Shown here piece by piece: positions 8,929 to 16,600 of a DNA stretch of 64,000 bases. Position 1 is the stretch's first letter. Each line of letters starts with the position of its first letter. Both the position numbers and the translations under genes were made by a program. This stretch comes from Iodobacter ciconiae (GTDB lineage Bacteria > Pseudomonadota > Gammaproteobacteria > Burkholderiales > Chitinibacteraceae), in the NCBI RefSeq assembly GCF_003952345.1, contig NZ_CP034433.1, positions 186,001 through 250,000 of the forward strand, read 5' to 3'. The notes beneath the pieces were generated by a model. It searched no databases. It saw only the letters and a list, made by a program, of their open reading frames with translations, and had not been told where the DNA came from.

Positions 8929-9978
8929 TTATGCAGGATTATGCTGCTGATTCATGATGTTTTCAGCGATGGGCTGGGTGGCCAGATCAATTTGGCGCAC
9001 ACTGCCTGCTCCGCCATGCTCGCCAAGCCAGATGCCGCTGGCGCGAATCTGGCCCAGCACCTTATCTTCTTCCCTAAGCTCGTATTCGGTTTGCACGCTG
9101 GCTGTTGCTATGGCTCCCACCCCGGCTTCTGTCAGCGTTTGCACCCGTCCGGCAGGCTGATCATCGCTTTGCCAGAGTTTCAGATCTTTATAAGCCGTAT
9201 CGCCTTCGTCTATCCAGCCATTGTGGTCCTCATCCAGCCTGGCTAAATCACCAAAGCCGTTATCGCTTTGCGGGCCGAATAGCTCGCTGCCATTATCGGC
9301 TACGTTATTGTGGTTTCTGTCTAAAAATAACAGGCTGGCATCAGGCAGGCGCATGCTTTCTTTTTTGCCATCATTATCTAAATCAAAATCCACACTTTGC
9401 TGACGGAATCTGGTGGTGGCCGGCCCCATATCAATCACCAGCGGGTCCTTCAGCGTCAGCCACTGTGCACCGGCAATTTTTGTACTTTCATGGCTTTGCT
9501 CATGCTGATAAGCAACGTCAAATTGCCGCGTGCTGCCGTCTTGCAGGCAAACCTTGCCGCTGGCATTAAAGCTGCAGCTCTCGGTGGTTTTGTTGTGCTC
9601 AACAGCCAGCACTTGCAGGGTAATGGGTTGCGGCCTGGGTGTGACCGGGCTGTCGGCGCCGGGCGCTGCCACTGTGGATTGATCCGGGCAAGCTGCTGTG
9701 GGCTGACTGCTGTTGTGATTGCCAAACAGCATTTCCCATAAAGATTGAAAACGCTGTGTCTGGCTTTTATCCATTGCCTGTATGGCCTCTTCCTGCCGGG
9801 CATCTGTTTGTGGCAGAACACTGGCAAGGGCTGACAATTCCTGATTAAAAAACGCTGAAAACGGGGCTTGCGACGGATCTGCCGAAGCGGACCCCTCCGC
9901 TATTTGCAAGGATTTCCAGCTTTCACTGCTGCTGGCCTGGTGGCTGGTGAGCTTTAAATCGCTCTGCTCGATACGCAT
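8929..9978 (-). CDS. Protein with calcium-binding (dockerin/EF-hand-like) loops
   Basis: A 349-residue protein. The N-terminal half is low-complexity and polar (Ser, Gln, Pro) with no obvious signal peptide. The C-terminal half has acidic loops resembling EF-hand or VCBS/hemolysin-type calcium sites: D-F-D-L-D-N-D-G-K-K-E, L-D-R-N-H-N-N-V-A-D and L-D-E-D-H-N-G-W-I-D-E-G-D. A G-S-E-L-F-G motif between the loops is common in large secreted calcium-binding proteins. The ATG at 9978 is chosen because AAGGG lies eight bases upstream; a longer frame to 10023 has no such site. Function is unknown. It could be exported by a type I-like route, but no exporter is adjacent. Confidence 0.6.
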   Translation of the reverse strand: MRIEQSDLKLTSHQASSSESWKSLQIAEGSASADPSQAPFSAFFNQELSALASVLPQTDARQEEAIQAMDKSQTQRFQSLWEMLFGNHNSSQPTAACPDQSTVAAPGADSPVTPRPQPITLQVLAVEHNKTTESCSFNASGKVCLQDGSTRQFDVAYQHEQSHESTKIAGAQWLTLKDPLVIDMGPATTRFRQQSVDFDLDNDGKKESMRLPDASLLFLDRNHNNVADNGSELFGPQSDNGFGDLARLDEDHNGWIDEGDTAYKDLKLWQSDDQPAGRVQTLTEAGVGAIATASVQTEYELREEDKVLGQIRASGIWLGEHGGAGSVRQIDLATQPIAENIMNQQHNPA

Positions 9979-10113
9979 GATATTTCCCTTTAGTGAATGC
10001 AGAAGGAAAGATGCGATCAGCATGATTTATGCCAGAGGGGATGAGAGGTGGGCTGTTAAGTCACTTAACCGTTTTGCCTAAGAGTGGGCATTCGCGCTAT
10101 AGCAAAAAGATCA

Positions 10114-10338
10114 TTTTAGTGCCTTTGGCACGTTGATTTTGGAGCGGTAGCCACCGCGGGGGCCTTCCTTTCTTGAACGGCCAAGAAACGAAGCCAAGCC
10201 GCAATCCCAAAAGCACGAAGGCCCCTCACTGCGGACAATCGAGGCGGCGGCTACGGGACTCACTCGCTGCGCTCGCTCAAACATCCTCGCCGAAACCCCG
10301 CTTCGGCGTGCTTCAAGGGGACCCTAAAGCCCCGAGCA
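10114..10338 (+). repeat. Dispersed intergenic repeat, copy D
   Basis: Same orientation as copy B: GTGCCTTTGGCAC hairpin, GTTGATTTTGGAGCGGTAG, a TTTCTTGAACGGCCAAGAAA hairpin, CCGAAACCCCGCTTCGGCGT and GTGCTTCAAGGGG, ending near GCCCCGAGC. Short open frames in it are artefacts. The following 10339-10594, downstream of sbcC, hold nothing I can assign apart from a CTCCGTGTAAC...CTTTGTGTC low-complexity stretch. Confidence 0.8.
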
Positions 10339-10594
10339 AAGAGCGCGTGTATTGCATTTGTCACTGTTTGCGGATAACAAATCATAATTTCAGCTTTTAA
10401 CTGTTAACGCAGACATAGCTTTGATAAAGGGGGAGACTGCAGCGCTAAAATGAAGCTAAAAGTTGAGCCATAGAATGAGTTTCAACCTCCGTGTAACTAT
10501 TTAATGGTTTTCTTTGTGTACTCACTGATCTTTGTGTCTGCAGATCTTTTGTCTTCTATGGCTCTGTGGGCACAACCTTTTGCCCACTCTGCAT

Positions 10595-13500
10595 TTACCC
10601 TCCTGAAAACGCATACTGCTTATCCATCTGGCTGAGCCCCAGCCCTGCTGATTTATGGATTTTCAGCTGTACGGGGATGCGTTCTTTCAGGGCTTCTACG
10701 TGGCTGATGATGCCTATCATTTTGCCGCTGGCATTGAGGTGATCGAGCGCGTCGAGGGCGATTTCCAGTGTTTCACCGTCCAGCGTGCCAAAACCTTCGT
10801 CTAAAAACAGCGAATCAATCGATGTCTTGTGGCTGACCAGATCAGACAGCGCAAGGGCCAGCGCCAGGCTGACTAAAAAGCTTTCACCGCCCGATAATGT
10901 TTTGGTGTCCCGTGCCACATCGCCTTGCCATGTGTCGATAATCCCCAGCTCCAGCTCGCCTTTGCGCAGCAGCTGGTAGCGGCCGTGCAGGCGCTCTAGC
11001 TGACGATTTGCCAGATGAATCAGATGATCCAGCGTTAAGCCCTGTGCAAATTTACGATATTTTGCACCATCGGCCGAGCCAATCAGGCTGTTGAGATGCT
11101 GCCAGTAGTCGTAATCCACGCTCATGGCCGCAATCTCGGTAAACAGCGCGGCCTGGCCGCTGCGCCTTGCATCGTCTCCTTGCAATGCCCCGCGAATTTC
11201 GCCCTGGCGCTGGGCCTGCCGGCTGATTTCTGCGCTGAGGCTGGCCAGCTGCTCATCCAGCTCGGGCAAGGCTAGCTCTGTTTTGGGCGTGGCAAGCAGT
11301 GGCTCTAAGCTCTGTTCCGCGCTGCTGACTAGGGTGTTGGCGCTGATCAGCGCGGTATCGAGCTGCTGTTTGAGCGCGCTTAATGCATTGCGCTGATCGT
11401 CTTCCAAATGCGCTGCGATAAAGGCGGCTTCGTCTTGAAACGGGCTGGCGGCCAGCGCGGCCTGCCATGCACGGCTGGCGTGCTGCAGCTGCTCCTCATG
11501 CTCTTGCCTGCGCTTTTGCAGGTTGATTTCCCGACCTTTTTGCTGATTAATCTGCTCTTGCAGGCTGTTGATCTGCAAGACGCACGTGGCTAAATCAGCT
11601 GCCGGTTGTTGGGTGCCGGGCAGGGGCGCTTGCGGTGCTGCACCTGTTTTCTGCCAGCGTAGCAGCCAGGTGTTTTCTGCCTCTTCGGCAGTGTTGGCGG
11701 CTTGCTGCTGAACAATTAAATCTTGTGCCAGCTGTTGCAATTGTTGCTGAGCGGCCTGCCAGCCTTGCCACTGGGATTCTTGCGCCTGCAGCCAGGCGTT
11801 GCTGTCAGCAGGAAGCTTTTGATCGGGTAGAGAGCTTCGCAATGCATCGGTTTCTGTGCTTATTTGCTCGGCCAGCCTGCTTTTTCTCAGGTTTAAATCC
11901 TGCAGATGGGCCTGTGCGTTTTCCAGCTTTTGCGTCAGCAGTTGCAAAGCTTGCTGGCATTCAGCCAGTGCTTTTTCAGCGGCCAGCCTTATTTTTTGCG
12001 CTTCTTCCTGCTGCGCTTTATTTTGGGCCAGCTGGTTTAAAGTGGCGTCTGCATCCTGCACTGCTGCGGCGTGTTGCTGGCTGAGTGCGGCTAAATCAGG
12101 TGCGGGAGTCGCCAGCTTGCTGCAGAGCAGATGCCATTGCTGCAGCTGCTCAGAGCTAAGAGCTGCGTTATTTTGCTGCTGAGATTCCAGCGCGCCGATT
12201 TCTGCTTCCAGCCTGGTGAGATCAAGCTTGAGCGCCTGCCCCTCTTCAGTAAGCTTTTCCAGCTCTGCCTGTTTGGCCTCCATTGCTGCTGCGGTGGCAG
12301 AAACATTCAGCACCTCGTAATCATGAATGGCCGGATGCTCAAGAGAGCCACAGAGCGGGCAGGCTTCACCGGCTCGCAATTGCTGGCGGTAGGCTTCCAG
12401 CCCTTGAATGCGTTGTTCTTGTTCCAGCAGTTTTTTCTTATCGTTCAGCTGTTGTTTTAAATCGCTGAATGTCAGCCTGAGCGTTGCCAGCACCTGCTCT
12501 TTCTGGCTGACCATGGTCTGTTTTTCGGCCAGCGTGGTGGCCAGCAGTGCAGATTGCTGCTGTGTTTTTTGGCTGCTGATTTCCAGCTCGGCCAGCCGCG
12601 CGATATCTGCGCCACGCGCAAGTAAGCTTTGTTTCTGCTCCCAAAAAGCCGCTTCGTCTTTGCCTGCAAGCAAAGCCTGCCATGCTGCTTGCGCGGTGTT
12701 TTCTGCCAGCCCAGCCGCCTGGCTTTCTGCTTGCTGATTACTGGCGCTTAAAATGCTTGCCGCTTGTTGCTCAATCAGTGCATGGATATTTTGCTGATTG
12801 ATCTCTGCTTCCAGCCTGCTCATCTCGCCTGATAGCGTATTTAAGCTTAAAAATTGCACCCGCCAGCCTGCCAGTTGCTCGCCCAGTTTTGCGTGCTCGG
12901 GGCGCTGGGTGCTGATTAATATACTCTGCGCGGCCTTGGTCTGGCTAAGCTGGGCGCGGCTTTGCTGGTTTTGTTGCATCGCCAGTTGCTGCGCCTGCCA
13001 GAGCCTGGCCCGGTGTTCTTCAAGGGCGTTGTTTTGCTCTGCGCTCAGTTGCACCAGCTCTTGCCCGGTATGGGCGAGTGCCTCTGTGGCCTGGCTTAAT
13101 GCGCTGTACGGCAATTGTAGTTTGGCCGCTGGCTCGCTTCGGGCAAGCTGATCCAGTTGCGGCTCTGCGCTGGCCAGTGCAGCAAGGGCTTCTTGCTGGC
13201 GGGATTGAGCGTCAGCATGCTGGCTATTGGCTTTACTCAGTGCTTCACGCCACTGGCGATTAATTTGCACCTGGCTGAGCTGGCTTTGCAGCGCTTGCCT
13301 GCTATGGGCTAAGTCACAGGCTTCTTTGTGTAAGCCGCTGAGCTGCTCTTCGCTCAGTAGCTCGACTCCCGAAGCCTTGGCGCGCAGCTGATCGAGCGCT
13401 TGCTTGCTGCCGCGGGTTTGCTCAAATACAGATTGCGAAATCTGGCCGTAAATATCGGTGCCGGTGAGCTCTTCTAAAAGCTCGGCGCGCTCGTTGGCGG

Positions 13501-13990
13501 GGGCATTTAAAAAGGCCGCAAAGCCGCCCTGCGCCAGCAACATCGATTTGGTAAAGCGGCCAAAATCAAGGCCGGTCAGGGCTTCGGTAAATTTGAGTTT
13601 TTCATTGATTTTATCGCTGAGAATTTGCCCGTTGGCGTCTGCCAGCTCCACTCTTGGCGCTTGCAATGCGCCGCTGGCCAGATTACGCGCACGGCGCTGG
13701 CTCCAGAAAGCGCGGTAGCGGCTGCCTTTCACTTCAAATTCTACTTCTGCAAGGCAATCGCTGGTGTGGCGGGTCATCAGCTCATTGCTGCTAGCCGAAA
13801 TGCTGCTCATGCGCGGGGTTTGGTGGTAAAGCGCCAGGCAGATGGCATCGAGCAGGGTGGTTTTACCTGCGCCAGTGGGGCCGGTAATGGCAAACAGGCC
13901 GTTGTCTTTAAAGGGCGCGGCGGTAAAGTCGATCTTCCACTCGCCTTTTAAAGAATTCAGGTTTTTTAAACGCAGGCTAAGCAGCTTCAT
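10595..13990 (-). CDS. sbcC: Nuclease SbcCD, ATPase subunit C
   Basis: A 1,131-residue SMC-like ATPase of the Rad50 family that partners SbcD to cleave DNA hairpins and process breaks. The N-terminal Walker A is GPTGAGKTT (residues 37-45). A long Gln/Ala/Leu-rich coiled coil follows, broken near residues 541-544 by the zinc-hook C-P-L-C motif, then a return coil, the ABC signature LSGGES (about 1030) and Walker B with D-loop S-L-F-L-D-E-G-F-G-T-L-D (about 1060). Length is in the usual range of SbcC (about 1,050). Its start overlaps the sbcD stop by four bases, so the two are translationally coupled. The target class, hairpins and cruciforms, is of interest given the long inverted repeat in this region. 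Confidence 0.95.
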   Translation of the reverse strand: MKLLSLRLKNLNSLKGEWKIDFTAAPFKDNGLFAITGPTGAGKTTLLDAICLALYHQTPRMSSISASSNELMTRHTSDCLAEVEFEVKGSRYRAFWSQRRARNLASGALQAPRVELADANGQILSDKINEKLKFTEALTGLDFGRFTKSMLLAQGGFAAFLNAPANERAELLEELTGTDIYGQISQSVFEQTRGSKQALDQLRAKASGVELLSEEQLSGLHKEACDLAHSRQALQSQLSQVQINRQWREALSKANSQHADAQSRQQEALAALASAEPQLDQLARSEPAAKLQLPYSALSQATEALAHTGQELVQLSAEQNNALEEHRARLWQAQQLAMQQNQQSRAQLSQTKAAQSILISTQRPEHAKLGEQLAGWRVQFLSLNTLSGEMSRLEAEINQQNIHALIEQQAASILSASNQQAESQAAGLAENTAQAAWQALLAGKDEAAFWEQKQSLLARGADIARLAELEISSQKTQQQSALLATTLAEKQTMVSQKEQVLATLRLTFSDLKQQLNDKKKLLEQEQRIQGLEAYRQQLRAGEACPLCGSLEHPAIHDYEVLNVSATAAAMEAKQAELEKLTEEGQALKLDLTRLEAEIGALESQQQNNAALSSEQLQQWHLLCSKLATPAPDLAALSQQHAAAVQDADATLNQLAQNKAQQEEAQKIRLAAEKALAECQQALQLLTQKLENAQAHLQDLNLRKSRLAEQISTETDALRSSLPDQKLPADSNAWLQAQESQWQGWQAAQQQLQQLAQDLIVQQQAANTAEEAENTWLLRWQKTGAAPQAPLPGTQQPAADLATCVLQINSLQEQINQQKGREINLQKRRQEHEEQLQHASRAWQAALAASPFQDEAAFIAAHLEDDQRNALSALKQQLDTALISANTLVSSAEQSLEPLLATPKTELALPELDEQLASLSAEISRQAQRQGEIRGALQGDDARRSGQAALFTEIAAMSVDYDYWQHLNSLIGSADGAKYRKFAQGLTLDHLIHLANRQLERLHGRYQLLRKGELELGIIDTWQGDVARDTKTLSGGESFLVSLALALALSDLVSHKTSIDSLFLDEGFGTLDGETLEIALDALDHLNASGKMIGIISHVEALKERIPVQLKIHKSAGLGLSQMDKQYAFSGG

Positions 13991-15198
13991 GCCTTATCTT
14001 CCTGCAGCATGGTGACGGTTTGGGCATAGCGTTTTTTTAGCTCGATCAAGAGGGGCGCGTCGATTTCTTCGCTGGCGATGCGCTGGGCAAATACATCAGC
14101 AGGGCTGAGCTCGGCCAGCGTTTCCTTGCTGTTTGCTTGCCAGGTGCTGGCCGTATTACCGCGCTCTCTGCGGATGCGCAGCACTTCTATTTGCGTGTCT
14201 TTAGTCAGCTCTTCTATGCGGCTTTGTAAGTCGCTAAGGTAATCGTCGCTGCTGACCAGCACTTCCAGCCAGATGGATTCGTTTTTTTCGAGGGCACTGA
14301 TGGCTAATTCCAGCTCAGCCAGATTGCCGCGCAGGGAGATCAGCTGCTGAAAGCGGGGAATGGCGAGCGGCTCAACCGCTTGCAGGCCCTGATGATCTAA
14401 GCTCACCAGCAGCGCTTCTTTAGCCTGCTTTGCTTCATCAAAGCTCAGTGGAATCGGTGAGCCGCAGTAGCGGATATGCTCAAAACCGCCCACTTTTTGC
14501 GGGCGATGAATATGCCCCAGCGCAATATAGTCAGCAGGTGGAAAGGCGCTGGTGGGGAAGGCTTCCAGTGCGCCCACATAAATCTCACGCACTGATTCAC
14601 TGGCGCTTGCGCCAACTGTGGTGAGATGGCCGGTAGCGATGATGGGCAAGGTTGGCAAGCTAAGCTCGTTTCGCACATCTAAAGCCCGCTGATACAGCGT
14701 TTGATAGTGCTGAAAAATACCGGCTTGCAAACTGAGCTGCTTTTCATCGCTGCTTTGCCCCGCCACGCTTTGCTGCACATCGCGCGCGCGGATAAAGGGA
14801 ATCGCACATAACAGCGCCCCGGCGCTGCCGTCTTTTTGCCTGAGTAGTAAAATCTGCTCGTCAGCATCCGCCACCACGCTAGGAATCACGCTGGTATTGA
14901 GCTCAGCAAGCAACGATTTGCTTTCGCCTAAAGTGGCGACTGAGTCATGATTTCCGCCCAGAATAATCAGCTTCGCCCCTGTTTTGCTAAGAGCCACAAT
15001 AAAGTGGTTGTAAAGTTCACGGGCATAGCTGGGCGGCGAGCCGGTATCGAAAATATCCCCGGCCACCAAAATAACATCGGCATTGTGGGTGATTGCAGCG
15101 GTCAGTAGCCAGTCTAAAAAAGCCTGATGCTCAGCCTGGCGCGTCTTGCCCATAAAGTGCTGGCCCAGATGCCAGTCCGAGGTGTGGATGATTTTCAT
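13987..15198 (-). CDS. sbcD: Nuclease SbcCD, nuclease subunit D
   Basis: A 403-residue Mre11-type metallophosphoesterase. The metal-binding motifs occur in order: T-S-D-W-H-L-G (D7, H9), V-A-G-D-I-F-D, L-G-G-N-H-D-S, G-H-L-T-T and L-G-H-I-H-R-P-Q. It is the first gene of the sbcD-sbcC operon. The ATG at 15198 is the family start (MKIIHTSDWHLG). Confidence 0.95.
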   Translation of the reverse strand: MKIIHTSDWHLGQHFMGKTRQAEHQAFLDWLLTAAITHNADVILVAGDIFDTGSPPSYARELYNHFIVALSKTGAKLIILGGNHDSVATLGESKSLLAELNTSVIPSVVADADEQILLLRQKDGSAGALLCAIPFIRARDVQQSVAGQSSDEKQLSLQAGIFQHYQTLYQRALDVRNELSLPTLPIIATGHLTTVGASASESVREIYVGALEAFPTSAFPPADYIALGHIHRPQKVGGFEHIRYCGSPIPLSFDEAKQAKEALLVSLDHQGLQAVEPLAIPRFQQLISLRGNLAELELAISALEKNESIWLEVLVSSDDYLSDLQSRIEELTKDTQIEVLRIRRERGNTASTWQANSKETLAELSPADVFAQRIASEEIDAPLLIELKKRYAQTVTMLQEDKA

Positions 15199-15348
15199 GT
15201 GTAGAGGTTGTGATTCAGTATGGGGGAATTATGCAGGCTGGCGGGATGGGCGTCTTGCTCTTATTAAAATAATAAAAAACTACCGTTGTAGAAATTTAAT
15301 AGTTTTTTGCTATAGAGTCCTTATCGAGATTTAACTGGTCTTTTTAAA

Positions 15349-15363
15349 TGAGAATAACTATCA
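15349..15363. promoter_or_regulatory. Predicted Fur box
   Basis: The 15 bases TGAGAATAACTATCA match the 7-1-7 Fur consensus TGATAATNATTATCA at 12 of the 14 defined positions. The site lies 40 bases before the start of the small DUF2061 gene, where a promoter would be expected, so iron repression of that gene is the simplest reading. Confidence 0.65.
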
Positions 15364-15402
15364 TTTTGTTGTCAAATGAATTTACTTTAAAAGGATTGAA
15401 TC

Positions 15403-15612
15403 ATGGCTAAGACCGTTACTTTTGCGATGGTGCACTTTACCGTAGCTTTTAGCGTGGCGTATTTGATCACAGGAAGTTTAGGAATGGCAGGCTTCTTGGC
15501 TTTGATTGAGCCAATGGTCAATACGGTTGCGTATTTTTTTCATGAGAAAGCATGGGATGCTTACCGCCTTGGACGCAGCAAGCGAGTTAAAGAAAACCAT
15601 GTAGTTGCATAG
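15403..15612 (+). CDS. DUF2061 small membrane protein
   Basis: A 69-residue protein with two hydrophobic segments. The start M-A-K-T-V-T-F-A-M-V-H-F-T-V-A-F and the block A-L-I-E-P-M-V-N-T-V-A-Y-F-F-H-E-K-A-W match the DUF2061 family, small membrane proteins of unknown function. AAAGGA precedes the ATG. The Fur box just upstream suggests induction under iron limitation. No adjacent iron gene is visible. Confidence 0.85.
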   Translation: MAKTVTFAMVHFTVAFSVAYLITGSLGMAGFLALIEPMVNTVAYFFHEKAWDAYRLGRSKRVKENHVVA

Positions 15613-15770
15613 CCAGCATGGGCCTTATGACGATGCAAATGCCGCCAATATATATTGAATATGATAGGTATGGCCGATAGAGCCCGGCGGTTTTAGCAAA
15701 ATGTGCTTGTCAGGTGCTGCTCTTTAATGGGGATTATTTGCAATCTCTTTATTTAGCCGAGGTATGACTC

Positions 15771-16358
15771 ATGGCTGCTTTATTGCGTCAGCAAGATTTG
15801 CCACTGCAAACATGGAAAAATGGTGGCGGTGTGACGGCAGAAATTGCAATAAGCCCGCAAGGCGCTCATTTAGCTGATTTTGACTGGCGTATCAGCATGG
15901 CAACGATTGGGGCTGATGGTGGCTTTTCGGAATTTACCGGCATTGATCGCAGCCTGGTGATTCTGGCGGGTAAAGGGGTGAGTCTGCAGTTTGATAAAGG
16001 TGGGCCACAGTTGCTGACGCCAAAAGATAAGCCATTACGTTTTGCTGGTGAGGATAAAGTTTATGCGAGCTTGCTACAAGATGAAGTGACTGATTTTAAT
16101 GTGACGACAGGGCGTGGCCGCTATTGTCATTTGTTAAGGTAGCAAGTTTTTAGCCAGCCTGAAGTCAGATCTTTTTCTTGCGAAAGTAGTTTATTGTTTC
16201 TCGCAGCAGGGGAATCTGTATTGTGCCAAAAGGGTGAACAGCAATTTGTTTTAAAACCTTTGGATAGCTTGTATTTAAGTGCTGATGATATGGGGCAATG
16301 GCTTTTGCTGCCTTATGAAGAAGCGTGTCTTCTTTGGGTTGCATTACAATCTGTGTAA
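15771..16358 (+). pseudogene. HutD/Ves-family cupin protein, interrupted by in-frame TAG
   Basis: The first 123 codons encode the N-terminal part of a HutD/Ves protein: Q-T-W-K-N-G-G-G-V-T-A-E-I, then D-F-D-W-R-I-S-M-A-T-I, then G-G-F-S-E-F-T-G-I-D-R. A TAG at 16140-16142 ends it early. Reading straight on in the same frame gives another 71 codons to TAA at 16356, including F-L-A-A-G-E-S-V, L-D-S-L-Y-L-S and a hydrophobic end, which is the missing second cupin half. The total of 195 codons is the usual family length (about 190). So one nonsense change, without any frameshift, has truncated the gene; suppression or a base error are alternatives. Family members have been linked to histidine use or cold growth, but function is poorly known. 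No hut genes adjoin it. Confidence 0.75.
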
Positions 16359-16600
16359 TTTGTAAAGCACAAAGTCATTTGTTGCTGTTATCTCTGTGCT
16401 TGATCGATGGGTTTTTAGTCCATTTATAAAGATGATATTTACTCATTGAATTTAAGTGATTTTACTTACAATAATTTATGTATTTACTTTCATTTTCTCT
16501 ATTTTTTGCTTTCTTTTCTATTTAAAATATATTTATTTAATCCATTTATAAGTACATAATAATGTTCTAATTTTTAGGCTTTACTCATTGGAACTGATTT

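Noticed and set aside
10173..10400. 75-codon open frame
   Set aside because: It lies within repeat copy D; similar frames occur by chance in the other copies and are not conserved.
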